From Muscardinus avellanarius (Eukaryota > Chordata > Mammalia > Rodentia > Gliridae): DNA of 64,000 nucleotides. Below the pieces are notes generated by a model. It worked only from the letters and a program-made list of their open reading frames with translations, searched no databases and was not told the origin of the DNA. The stretch is from assembly GCA_963383645.1 (NCBI GenBank), contig OY726566.1, forward strand, positions 100,672,023 through 100,736,022, read 5' to 3'. Position 1 is the stretch's first letter; each line of letters opens with the position of its first letter. The position numbers and the translations under genes are program-made. Positions 22,526 through 33,232 of the stretch are shown here, one piece after another.

Positions 22526-22977
22526 GGCTGGGTGTGGTAGTGCACCCCTGTAATCCCAGCAATCCGGAAGCAGAGACCAGAGGATCGTGGTTCGTGGACA
22601 GCCTCAGCTACTTAGCGAGGCCCTTCACAACTCAAAGAGACCCTGTTTCAACAAAATAAAAAGACAGCCAAGCATGGTGGCATGTGGTTGTAATCCCCGT
22701 GCTTGGGAGGTGAAGACAGGAGGATCGCACAGGTTCAAAGCCAGCCTCGCTGGCTTAAGAAACCTTGTTTCCAAATAAAAATATAAAATAGGTCTGGGAG
22801 TATAGCCCAGAGGTAGAAGGGTTTCCAGGAACTCCCAGTACCACCACCATAAATAAATAAATAAATAAATAAACAAACAAACAAACAAACAGACTAAAAA
22901 TAGGACTGGGGTATAGCTCGGAGATACAATCCATTTCCCTGGGTTCCATCTCCAGTACCTCAAAAAAAAAAAAAAGT
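22526..22977 (+). mobile_element. B1-dID SINE, interrupted by a second SINE
   Basis: The B1 half at 22526-22664 and dID half at about 22892-22977 belong to one older plus-strand copy, split at the linker by a young copy and its tail. Confidence 0.82.
22666..22889 (+). mobile_element. B1-dID SINE, young subfamily, inserted in another SINE
   Basis: Plus-strand copy with GGGTTTCCAGGAACTCCCAG. The tail is a compound (TAAA)n(CAAA)n tract at 22851-22889. Confidence 0.88.
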
Positions 22978-23337
22978 CTCCAAATAAAATGTGAAGCTGC
23001 CTGTGAGATTTCACTTTTGAACAAACTTCCTACTAACACTCCAAATACTATTTTCTAGGCAGTAAAGACCCTATCCTGAATTTCAGCCAATGGTGCATCC
23101 AGCTCCATGACACAGCAGCCGTCACAGGATCACCCAGTGCCACAGTCCACAGCCCAAGACCTTTTCTGTTTGTTTTCAAAACAAGAATCATGATCCCATC
23201 CAACTAATGAATTCAGTAAAACAAAAAGCAAGGAAAAGGGAATTAAAATTTCATAAAGCAGAAAATCTGGACCAACGCCTTATGGACAAAAGTGCTCCAA
23301 AAGAGAGTTGAGCTTGGGAATAAAAAGGTAAGCTTTG

Positions 23338-23523
23338 CCAGGTGTGGTGGCGCACGCTTGTAATCCCCGTGCTTGGGAGGCGGAGACACGGAGGATTGCG
23401 CTGGTTCGAAGCCAGCTTCGCTGGCTTAAGGGACCCTGTTTCCAAATAAAAAATATAAAATAGGTCTGGGAGTACAGCCTGGAGGTAGAAGGGTTTCCAG
23501 TACCACCTCCAAAAAAAAAAATA
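23338..23523 (+). mobile_element. B1-dID SINE, young subfamily
   Basis: Plus-strand copy with a small deletion in the dID half (GGGTTTCCAGTACCACC). It is flanked by AAGGTAAGCTTT- and AAGGGAAGCTTT-like words. Confidence 0.88.
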
Positions 23524-23533
23524 AGGGAAGCTT

Positions 23534-23747
23534 TTGGGGGGGGGGGGAGGTACCGGGAATGGAACCCAGGGGTATTCTCGTTCTATCTCCAAGCTATACC
23601 TCCAGCCCTATTTTTTATTCTTTATTCTGAAACAGGGTCTCACTGAGTTGCATAGGGCATAAGTAGCTAAGGCTGTCTCTGTGAACCGCGATCCTCCTGT
23701 CTCAGCCTCCCAAGTACTGAGACAGGTGTGTGCCACCACACCTGGCT
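23534..23747 (-). mobile_element. B1-dID SINE, older type
   Basis: Minus-strand copy ten bases after the preceding plus-strand copy, preceded by a 13-base G run. It ends GTGCCACCACACCTGGCT and is followed by GGTAAGCTTT, the same word that flanks its neighbour. Confidence 0.85.
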
Positions 23748-24639
23748 TACAGGTAAGCTTTGTGAGCACTGATTTCCTCCACTTTCCTGTATTTCTCCCC
23801 TCCCATTCATGTCCACTACCTCCATCATCCAGTGGGCTTTTTGCTGGGGCTTGCACCAGGACAGCTGGGAAACTTACAGAGGTGCTTGGGACCTGCCTCA
23901 GGTCTAGAGTCAGTCTCCCCTAACCATGCCACACAGGTGATTCTGTAGATGTGTGCTGAGTGCAGAGTCAGCCATTTTGAGTCACCTTGGTCCGGCTGGG
24001 GAGGAGCACAAACTGCCCGCCCAAGTGGGAACTGTTTGCATGAAGAGAAGTTTCCAGTTCCCAAGGACCAAACGGGACTGATAACCAGGGACCCTGACAG
24101 ATGAGCACAGATGCTGACATTTTCCTTGTTTACCCTTTCCGTCCCTGATTCATCTGACACTACCTTGGTGTTATTCCCTGACTCATCCCATAATTGCTTT
24201 TCTATTTCCTGTGGTTAATAATTTCTTATAATGTTTTCATTATGTCCTTCAATAAAAGCAAGATGCTGGTAGAAGGATGGTTGGAATGGAGACATCCCTC
24301 TCCTCCTCGGCAGCCTCAGCTGCCATGTTGACTTCGAGTCATTCACATGAGACTACGTCTCATCCATCAATCAACATCAACACCATCTACTCCAGATATG
24401 TACCAGGGGCCCCTGCCTGGGCCTCTGTGTACACAGCCCTCGCCTGTAATAAGGGTCACAGGTAACTGGCATGGAGAAGGGACACCTAGGACAGGCCATC
24501 ATGGCCCTTAGCAGGTTCTGCCCTCTCTCACTCAACCAATGTGTGTTTCTCAGAGTCTTCCCTGCCCCATCCCTCATGGGGTGCAGCTAACTCTAACCTT
24601 GTTTCCTTTGCTCTAGCCTGTCCATGACACCCAACAGTT

Positions 24640-25015
24640 TGTGAAAACTTGAATTTACTTCAACTTTGTACTGAAATATAACAAGAGCACAGATTACAAT
24701 TACACACTGATTTCCCTAAAGGTTAACATATCTGTGTCAGCAGCACCCAGATCAGAAAGCAGAAAGGACACCATTTGCACATCAAAAGCTCCCTCGCAAG
24801 CCTCCCTCAGTAACCACCACCCTGACTTCCAGCACCAATTTGTTCATCTCTTCTATTAGATGCATGCTGCAGTTTATTTACCTGCCAAACTGTAGATGCC
24901 TGCTTAGGTAATTTCCAATGTAGGCTACTGCAACAAGCGTTGCTGTGAGCAATTCTGCACACGTACATGTCATGGGGACACACATGCATTAGAGCTTCGC
25001 GATCTGTTGACCTGG
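24640..25015 (-). mobile_element. Ancient LINE-1 relic (antisense)
   Basis: The words CAGCACCCAGATCAGAAAGCAG, CCACCCTGACTTCCAGCACC and CAATGTAGGCTACTGCAAC follow the order of old L1M-type 3' ends in antisense. No frame is preserved. Confidence 0.6.
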
Positions 25016-25019
25016 CCAT

Positions 25020-26049
25020 GTGGAGCTGTACCTCTCAGGATCCCCTTCCTGTGTGTTTCCAGTTGCAATCTGGTAGGCGGAAGTGAAGCAGCAGCCATGC
25101 AAGAGCCACACCTGGAACGCACCTGGGAGCATCAGGCAGCTCGCCTGTCGCTGCTCAACACAGGCTCATCAAGAGGAGAGGAGCAGCCAAGCCCCCTTCC
25201 CCTGGATCCTCCTCCGGCTTCTCTGACTCCTAAGCTAGGTGCAGTCCTCCATAATGAAGGAGTTGAGTGTCAGCTTCTCCAATGGGACACCCACATCACA
25301 CAAACTGGAGGCAGTGACAGACGGATCTAGGTTCCCCTCCATCCTCACCGATTCCAGCCCTTCTCCTCCTTCCTACATTACCCTCTTCCTTCATAGCTGT
25401 CTGCCACGTAGACTCCAAGCTCCATCTCAGCCTTCACAGACTGTCTAACCAGCTCCCACGATTATGCAAGAACAAGTCCCTGCAACAAATCCTTTTGTTT
25501 TCCCTGGTTATTTGGTTGCTCTGTCACAATATGCCTGCATTTCTGCTGACTGCATCCCTAGGAGCACATCTGCCTTAAAAATGTTTGCATCAGTGCAAAC
25601 TAAAAAACCTTCAGTAATCCTGAAGCTTTGTTAATAGGGCTTCTGGGGGGAAAAAAGAAAAAGAAAGAAAAAAAGGAGGAGGGGGAGGAGGAGGGAAGAA
25701 AAGACAAGAAAAGAAATTTTAAATGCTATGGAAAAGGTTTGGGGGCCAAATTATCTTAGGTTAAACAAAGATGAATGCATTCCTTTACTCAGAGCCTTTG
25801 ATAAGCCACTCTGTGTTATGATAAGAAATCAACATATTTCTTAATGTTTCTCAAAAGTATCTGGCCAGTATACCCATTTTTATGGAGCATCTGAAGGAAC
25901 TAAATTTATAAAAGGCATTTTAATTTTTTTTTAGAATTGATGGTATATCAAGGTTGCCCCACCATATCTTCTCTTCCTTTCCCATATGAAATAGAACTCA
26001 CTATTTTTAGTTTGGTACATGGCTTCCCAAACGAAGCCTGTGTTTCTCA
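25020..26049. other. Intronic sequence without recognised genes
   Basis: Contains a purine tract at 25648-25715 (AAAGAAAGAAAAAAAGGAGG type). Otherwise unremarkable. Confidence 0.5.
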
Positions 26050-26360
26050 GTACCTTCCCACGTGCAGGTCTAGCTATGTAAATAAATTCTGGCCAGTGGA
26101 ATGTAAATAGAAGTGAAGTGTGTTGTTTCTAAATGTGCCTGAAAGTAAAGGAGCACAATGCCTGTTTCTCCATCCTGCTACCTAGAATTTGGGTGTGGTA
26201 TCCTATCTGGGAGGGGATGACATAATCATACATCAACATGAGCCCAGGTCCTTGGATCTGAGCCAGTATTCCAACCCTTGGCCAACAATCTCCTGTCACA
26301 TGACAGAGAAAGAGGCATCTATCTTGAATAAGCCACAGTTCATTTAGATCACTGGGCTGT
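26050..26360 (+). repeat. Possible old LTR or medium-reiteration repeat
   Basis: CTATGTAAATAAATTCTGGC, CAGTGGAATGTAAATAGAAG and TGAAGTGTGTTGTTTCTAAATG resemble the internal part of old dispersed repeats. The family is not assigned. Confidence 0.3.
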
Positions 26361-26777
26361 GTGGCTGGAGCCCCCTTCCTTGGGCTTCTGTGCCTGGCCA
26401 GTCCTTGCTGCACAAAAAGAGAAAGAACTAGAGAGAGAAAATGACATCCTGTCTGTTCCTTCACTTCTAGATGGATGCAAGGCCCTTGGGTTGGGAGGAA
26501 GGTCCCCCAAGTCCAGGGTGACTAATCATGGATTGAGGCCCAGGCTCCAGAGAGCCACTCTCAGAAGTTGCCTTTACCCCATGGAAACACATTTCTGCTG
26601 ACACACTCCTTGACTGGAAGGGAAACAGATACAGCTACTAAGGCCCTTACCCCAGCCTATTACAATGTCTTAAATGTCTGTCTCCCCAGGGATGAGTGAA
26701 CTGCTAAAAGGAGAACCTTTACCTGCTTGTCTTTACATCCCAACATAGCACAGAGCCTAGAACAGGACAGGAAGGGC

Positions 26778-26780
<3 letters not shown>

Positions 26781-26814
<34 letters not shown>

Positions 26815-27011
26815 TACTGGGGGTGGAACCCAGAGGCTTTCTACCTCCGGGCTATACTCCCAGACCTATTTTATATTTTATTTGGAAACAGGGTCTCACT
26901 AAGTTTCTGAGAGCCTCACTAAGTAGCTGAGGCTGGCTTCAAACCTGTGCGATCCTCCTGTCTCAGCCTCCCAAGCACAGGGATTACAAGCGTAAGCTAC
27001 CACGCCTGGCT
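26781..27011 (-). mobile_element. B1-dID SINE with (GT)n tail
   Basis: Minus-strand copy in which a (GT)n tract occupies the tail position. Duplications AGGAAGGGCATT at 26769-26780 and 27012-27023 enclose both the tract and the SINE, so the microsatellite grew from the SINE tail. Confidence 0.92.
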
Positions 27012-27131
27012 AGGAAGGGCATTTTAAAGAAAAGTTTTATTAAGGACAAGCATGTCTTTTAAAAAGCTAATTAACAAATCAATGTTAATTAACTGAGGAG
27101 TGATAGATACTGTGATTATGTAGGAAAATGG

Positions 27132-27135
<4 letters not shown>

Positions 27136-27176
<41 letters not shown>

Positions 27177-27353
27177 GTACTGGGGTTCCTGGAAGCCCTT
27201 CTACCTCTGGGTTACACTCCCAGACCTATTTTATATTTTTTTTAAATTTGGAAACAGGGTCTCTTAAGCCAGTGAGGCTGGCTCCGAACCAGCGTGATCC
27301 TCCTGTCTCTGCCTCCCAAGCACGGGGATTACAAGCGTGCGCCACCACGCCTG
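27136..27353 (-). mobile_element. B1-dID SINE, young subfamily, with (GT)n tail
   Basis: Second minus-strand copy in 350 bases with a (GT)n tract (27136-27173) as its tail, enclosed by AAATGGC-type flanks. The dID variant is GGGTTCCTGGAAGCCC. Confidence 0.9.
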
Positions 27354-28209
27354 GATAAATGGCCCTATTTTGAGGGAGTTTATTCTCAAGTATTTAGGAG
27401 ACAGGTCTTATATTTGCAAATTATTTTCAAATGGTTCAGGGAAAAGAAGTATATTTATACTGTATATAATCAGTTTTACTTAGAATGCTTGCTGAATTTG
27501 AGTTCATGCAATTGATATATTCGAGAACAATTTCAACACGGAGACTTATACATTTGCTTATGCTATAGATTTAACGCAATTACAATCAAAATACTTCAGA
27601 GTTATTTAGTGGATATTGACAAACTAATTCTAAGGCTTATATGGAAAGGCAAAAGGCCCAGAATAGCCAACACAAATTTGAAGAATGAAGTTAGAAGATA
27701 ACCAGTTTTCAAAACTTACAACAAAACTACAGTAATCAAGTAAATATGGTATTGAAGAAATATTAGACAAATAAAATCAACAGGGGAGAAGCAAGAACCC
27801 AGAAACAGGCTTACAGAAATAGTCAACTGATCTTTGTCAAACAAGCAAAGACAACAGAGAAGTCAGTCTTTCCAACAATGCTGAAACAATTGGATATTTG
27901 CATGCCAAAGAAAAAGAACCTAGACACAGACCTTACATCTATTACATATTTGTTCAATATGGATAGTAGACTCAACTATAAAATGTAAAATTATAAAACT
28001 TCTAGAAGATAACAGGATGAAATCTAGGTGACCTTGGGCTTAGCAATGGGCTTTTTTTTTTTTTAATATATACAACACCAAAAGTAAAATCCATGAAAAA
28101 GAAATTGGTTAAGTTGGCCTTTATTAAAATTAAAAACTACATCTGGTAAGTGACTATTTTCCAAATATAGAAAGGACTCTTAAAACAACAGTTAGAAAGT
28201 AAAGAATAT

Positions 28210-28407
28210 AGCCGGGCGTGGTGGCGCACGCTTGTAATCCCCGCGCTTGGGAGGCAGAGACAGGAGGATCGCGCAGGTTCGAAGCCAGCCGCGCGCGCTG
28301 GCTTAGGAGACCCTGTTTCCAAATAAAAATGTAAAAATAGGTCTGGGATGTGTAGCCCGGAGGTAGAAGGGCTTCCAGGAACCCCAGTACCACCAAAAAA
28401 AAAAAAA
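28210..28407 (+). mobile_element. B1-dID SINE, young subfamily, inside L1
   Basis: Plus-strand copy with perfect 15-base duplications AGAAAGTAAAGAATA at 28194-28208 and 28408-28422. It interrupts an old L1. It is the clearest source of the AAGCCAGC-CGCGCGC-GCTGGCTT hairpin. Confidence 0.94.
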
Positions 28408-28833
28408 AGAAAGTAAAGAATACAATTTTGAATATAGGCAAAATATCTAAATAGGAATTTCATCAAAGAAGATAAAGCAACAGCAAAGCATACGAAAAGA
28501 TGTTCACCATCACATCTAATTAGGAAATTACAAGCTAAAACCACTACACACCTGTTAGATTGGCTAAAATCCAAGAGCAAAACACCCAGTGCTAATGAGG
28601 ATGCGGAACAGGAACTTGTCTATTCACTGCTGACTCGAGTGCAAAAATAGTCCGGCCACTCTGAAAGATTGTTTAGCATCTTCTTACAAAACAAAACATA
28701 CTTCTGTCATATGATCCGGCAACCATGTTTTTTTGTTTTATCCACACGAGTTGAAAACTCAAGTCCACACAAAGAAATGCACATGGACATTTACAGCATT
28801 GGTGTTCATAATTACCTAAAAAAACTGGAAGCA

Positions 28834-29020
28834 GCCGGGCGCGGTTGCGCATGTTTGTAATCCCCGCGCTTGGGAGGCGAGACAGGAGGATCATGCTGGC
28901 TTAAGAGAACCCTGTTTCCAAATAAAAAAGTTAAAAAATAGGTCTGGGAGTGTATCCCAGAGGTAAGGAGGGCTTCCAGGAACCCCAATACCACCAAAAA
29001 AAAAAAAAAAAAAAAAAACC
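28834..29020 (+). mobile_element. B1-dID SINE, young subfamily, inside L1
   Basis: Plus-strand copy lacking the segment from GGATCGCGCAGGTTCG to the hairpin, with a 24-base A tail. ACTGGAAGCA and CCTGGAAGCA flank it. It interrupts the same L1. Confidence 0.9.
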
Positions 29021-29433
29021 TGGAAGCAACCAAGCTGTCCCTCCAAAAGTGGACAGATAAATAAACTGCAGGAGGTCCATAAAATGAAATACTTCTTAGC
29101 AATAAAGAGAAATGAGCCATCGAGTCACAGAAAGACATGGAAGAACCCTAATGATACTGCTATATAAAAGCCAGCCTAAAACGACTGCGTATTTTATGAG
29201 ATTCTGAATATGTGATCTTCTGGGGGAAAAGCAAAATAATAGCTTCATAAAACGATCAGTGGGAAGGCAGAGATGAATCAGTGGCGTACGGGGCATTTTT
29301 CCTGCAGTGACACTGTTATGTGTGTTAGTGCTAATGGCAGATACACAGCGTTTGTGCATTTTTCAAAATCTATAAAACTGTACAGCAAAGCAAACCCTAA
29401 AGTTAACTACAGGCTTCACCTTAAAAATTAAAT

Positions 29434-29620
29434 CCAGCCAGGCGTGGTGGCACATGCTTGTAATCCCTGCGCTTGGGAGGCCGAGACAGGAGAATCGCGC
29501 TGGTTCGGAGCCAGCCTCGCTGGCTTAAGAGACCCTGTTTCCAAATAAAAAAATATAAAATAGGTCTGGGAGTGTAGCCCGGAGGCAGAAGGGCTTCCAG
29601 GAACCCCAGTACCACCAAAA
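29434..29620 (+). mobile_element. B1-dID SINE, young subfamily, inside L1
   Basis: Third SINE in this L1, plus strand, with a GGCTTCCAGGAACCCCAG end. AAATCC words flank it and an AATAAATAAAT tail follows. Confidence 0.9.
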
Positions 29621-29830
29621 AAATATGAATAAATAAATAAATTAATTAAAAATAAATAAATCCATACAATAATATATTAATATTAGCTCATCAAGTATAA
29701 CATATATACCACATGAATGAAAGATGTCAATAATAGAGAAGACTGCCTGAGATCGGGGAGAGGTGGTATGTGGAAACCCTCAGTACTTTTTGCTTAATTT
29801 TTCTTTAAACCTCAAATGCTCTAAAAAGTC

Positions 29831-29940
29831 AGTCCTTCTGATGCATGCCTGCAATGTAAGCTACTCAGGAGGATGAGACAGGAAGACTGAAAATTCAAAG
29901 CCCAGGCAACTTAGCGAGACCCTGTCTCAAAAAATATTTA
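29831..29940 (+). mobile_element. B1 half of a SINE, 3'-truncated
   Basis: Plus-strand B1 half only (TGCATGCCTGCAATGTAAGC to GACCCTGTCTCAAAAAATA), abutting the nested minus-strand cluster that follows. Confidence 0.65.
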
Positions 29941-30038
29941 TTTTTTATTTTTTATTTTTTGGTACAACACTGGGGATTGAGCCCAGGGGTGTTCTACCTC
30001 TGAGCAAGAACCCCAGCCCTAATTTATTTATTTTTAAT

Positions 30039-30493
30039 TTTTTTTTTTGAGGTACTGGGTATGGAGCCCAAAGGCATTCTACCTACAAGCTACCCCCCCA
30101 GCCCTATTTTTCTTTTTTCTTCCTTCCTTCCTTTCTTTTTTCTTTTCTTTTGGCGGTACTGGGGGTGGAACCCAGATGCATTCTACCTCTGAGATATACT
30201 CCCAGACCTATTTTATGTTTTATTTGGAAACAGGGTCTCACTAAGTTGCTGAGAGCCTCACTAATTAGCTGAGGCTGGCTTTGAACTTGTGCAATCCTCC
30301 TGTCTCATCCTCCCAAGCACAGGGATTACAAGCGTGCGCCACCACGCCTGGCTTATTCTTCACTTTGAAACAGGATCTCACTGAGTTTCAAAGGGCCTCA
30401 CTAAGTAGCTGAGACTGTCTGAGAACTGTGATCCTCTTGCCTCAGCCTCCCAAATGCTGGGATTACAGTAAGTGTGCGCCACCACGCCCGGCT
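30039..30493 (-). mobile_element. Middle SINE of a three-level nest
   Basis: Minus-strand B1-dID inserted in the linker of the outer copy. The dID half is at about 30049-30110 and the B1 half at about 30354-30493 (ending GCGCCACCACGCCCGGCT). It is split by the inner copy. Confidence 0.88.
30110..30353 (-). mobile_element. Inner SINE of a three-level nest
   Basis: Minus-strand B1-dID of transitional type, complete and uninterrupted, with a TTCC/TTTC-rich tail at 30110-30151. It sits in the linker of the middle copy. Confidence 0.9.
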
Positions 30494-31095
30494 TTTCATT
30501 TTTAATTTTTAAACAGTTTCTCACTAAGTTGCTGAGAGTCTTGTTACATTGCTGAGGCTGGTCTCAAACCTGCGATCCTACTGTCTCTGCCGCCTCATAA
30601 GTATGGGGATTACAGGAATGCACCACCACACCCAGCATAGGGAACAATTTAATTGTAGGGAATGTCCCATCTGCTTAGACATGGGGTTGCAATGAGAAAC
30701 CTAGGTGAATGCAGAAAAGGAAACCAGCTGCTTTAAGCCATGAAGCGAAATACATCCACCTTACACCTCCACCCGCTGCCTCAGGTCCCTGTGTGTGTCC
30801 TGAGCAGTTCCCATCCACCTCTGGGGCTACAGCTTCCTAATCTCAGGTAGGCCTTCTTCCACTGTTTCATTAGCACTTTCAAACTCAACCCTATTGACAC
30901 CTCCCTAGGTAAACTGTGCGTCTTCCTAAAGAGAGGTTCCATCTTTATTTAGTACTTATGTATTCTTAACCATTTAATGTATGCCCACTGTCATTTTATT
31001 TTTATTAGGTTCTCATCTTTTATATTTTACTGTCATTGAGAGGTTTTGATGGTTTGTCCATCGCTCCATTTTTCTCACGAGCCCTGTGATTTTTT

Positions 31096-31301
31096 TTTTT
31101 TTTCAGTACTAGGGTTGGAACCCAGGGGCATGCTACCTCTGAGCTACACCCCCAGCCCAATTTTTTATTCTTTATTTTGAAACAGGGTCTCACTGAGTTG
31201 GAAAGGGCCTCACTAAATAGCCGAGGCTGGTCATGAACTGCAATCCTCTTGTCTCAGCCTCCCAAATGCTGGAATACAAACGTGCACCATCACAGCCAGC
31301 T
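31096..31301 (-). mobile_element. B1-dID SINE, older type
   Basis: Minus-strand full-length copy with perfect 16-base duplications AGCCCTGTGATTTTTT at 31080-31095 and 31302-31317. Confidence 0.93.
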
Positions 31302-31559
31302 AGCCCTGTGATTTTTTACTACGTGATTTCTCACAGCAGAAATTTTTGGAACATGTATTTAATTTTACAGGAGAACGGATCGTGCAAAGACCAAGCCAAT
31401 ATGATGAAATGTCAACAGACGGGATTGTACGTGAAGGTACAGGTTCTTGCTGTACTATTCTTTCAACTTTTCTGAGGTTTAATGAACTGCAGCAGATAAA
31501 TTAGGAGAAACAACTAAAAAAGTAGAGATGTGAAAAAAATATTTAAAAAGCATAAAGGA

Positions 31560-31744
31560 GCCGGGCATGGTGGTGCACGCTTGTAATCCCCGCGCTTGGG
31601 AGGCGGAGACAGGAGGATCGCACAGGTTCGAAGCCAGCCGCGCTGGCGTAAGAGACCCTGTTTCAAAAATATAAAATAGGTCTGGGAGGGTAGCCCGGAG
31701 GTAGAAGGGCTTCCAGGAACCCCAGTACCACTAAAAAAAAAAAA
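31560..31744 (+). mobile_element. B1-dID SINE, young subfamily
   Basis: Plus-strand full-length copy with duplications AAAAAGCATAAAGGA at 31545-31559 and 31745-31759, CpG-rich. Confidence 0.93.
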
Positions 31745-31759
31745 AAAAAGCATAAAGGA

Positions 31760-33160
31760 CTTTGCAAAATCAAGAGAAAAGAGAATTGCCATAGCTAATA
31801 GGTAAAAAAAAAAAACCTATCATGATAGGAGGTCATCTTTCCACAGGAATATTAAAAATAGGAAACCACTGTATACATGGGACTTGTAGAGATTTAAAGG
31901 GAAGTGAATTTACAGAAACAGTGGTCCTTACGGGAGGCTATTTAATGCCAGAAACATCTTACACTGAATGCCACCTGTCCCAGGCTCAGTATTCACACTG
32001 TAAGCCTATAGGTTTTCCATATATCCTCACCATATTAATAACTTAGAATAATAACTTAGCCAGGGAGCTGGATCCCGGAAGGATTCAGTAGGAGAGTCAA
32101 CAAGAAGAGGAGCGTCCAGAACAAATGCCTCCCCCACCTGTTCTCCTTCCAGCTCTGGCCTTCCTTCTTCTTGGGCCACACCTTGGTCCTCGTAGGAATA
32201 CCTGCAGGCCTTGCCTGGCCTCTCCCACAATGACAGCTCATGAGGAGGTCGTGTGACCACGGGAGGAACACATAGCCATCTGCTTTGTGTACATTCAGGC
32301 CACCGTTCAATAAATATTGGTGGAGCATAACCTGGTGGTGCCATGCCAGGTGCTGAGCTCAGGCAAAGGTAAACATGCCCTGGCTTAAAGGAGCCTGGGC
32401 TGGGCTAGCAGCTCAGTTACCAGAGGAAGTCAGAAGGGCTGCAGACATGCAGACATGGACATACAGGCATTCTGAACTCTAAACCCCGACTGCTCCAGAG
32501 GTCAGCATGGTAGCTCTGAGTGTGAAGGGCCTGTGTTCTAATCTCCTAGGCTGCAGGAGATACAGACAGACTGTCCCATGTACTCACATACAAGGTTGCC
32601 TTTGCTTTCAACTATTCTGCCTAAGTGTGAAATGATCGACCCCCAGGACTCAAGTTCATCCACCACCGTTCACTAGGCGATCAGACCTTGACTGCTGCTA
32701 CTGCTGCCTGACAGAATGTCCATCTCAAATACTTAGAGAAAGCAATGAGCCTGAACCAAAACTCCGTTAATGGGAAATACGTGACTTTTCTTCCTCCTCC
32801 TTCTCCTCCTTCCGCCCGGTGCTCTGGTCACTTGAGGTCTTTGTGTCCTGAGCAGTGGCTGCCCAGCTTGACACCCTCTTACAGCTCCTGGCCCATGAGT
32901 GGTGGAGGCTTTGTATCGTTTACCCCCACCCTGGCATGTGCCTTGATTTCTACTTTCCCCCAGCCTCCTCCCACCAGCACAGACATATATGCCCTAAATC
33001 CAGCCAGGAAGGAAAGGGAAATCTCAGGAATAAAAGCAAGAACCCAGGAGAATTCTTGGTCCCAACAACACATTTCCTTTACATAGTCACCTCTTTAGGA
33101 GCCACCAAATAGAGAGAGAAGAAACTTGAAAAGACCAAATGCTCTTTTGACCTGCCCATA
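31760..33160. other. SINE-free part of DENND11 intron 1
   Basis: An old-repeat scrap at about 32290-32400 (AATAAATATTGGTGGAGCAT). I see no gene; short open frames are scattered over both strands. Confidence 0.5.
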
Positions 33161-33167
33161 TCAGGTA

Positions 33168-33193
33168 AAAAAAAAAAAAAAAAAAAAAAAAAA
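33168..33193. repeat. Poly(A) run
   Basis: A run of about 26 A. A second A run (33235-33249) follows at the edge of the L1 fragment. Confidence 0.9.
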
Positions 33194-33232
33194 GACCTGT
33201 TCATATCAATTGAGTTTGGTCTGACCTGATTT

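Larger units (their letters stand above)
27485..29845 (+). mobile_element. Ancient LINE-1, ORF2 C-terminal part to 3' end, with three SINE insertions
   Basis: About 1.8 kb of old L1 in sense orientation. Early part: TATGGAAAGGCAAAAGGCCC, GAATAGCCAACACAA, AGAAGATAACAGGATGAAA. Middle: GATGTTCACCATCACATCTAAT. Late part: GGAAGCAACCAAGCTGTCC, then a GAGATCGGGGAGAGGTGGTA 3' UTR and CTCTAAAAAGTCAG end. Frameshifts and stops throughout; non-functional. SINEs at 28210, 28834 and 29434 split it. Confidence 0.88.
29941..30637 (-). mobile_element. Outer SINE of a three-level nest
   Basis: Minus-strand B1-dID. The dID half is at about 29961-30020 and the B1 half at about 30494-30637 (ending CACCACCACACCCAGCA). 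Everything between is two further SINEs inserted in its linker. Confidence 0.88.

Noticed and set aside
27485..29845. Active reverse transcriptase gene
   Set aside because: The L1 remnant covers only the end of ORF2 and the 3' UTR, with many stops and three SINE insertions.
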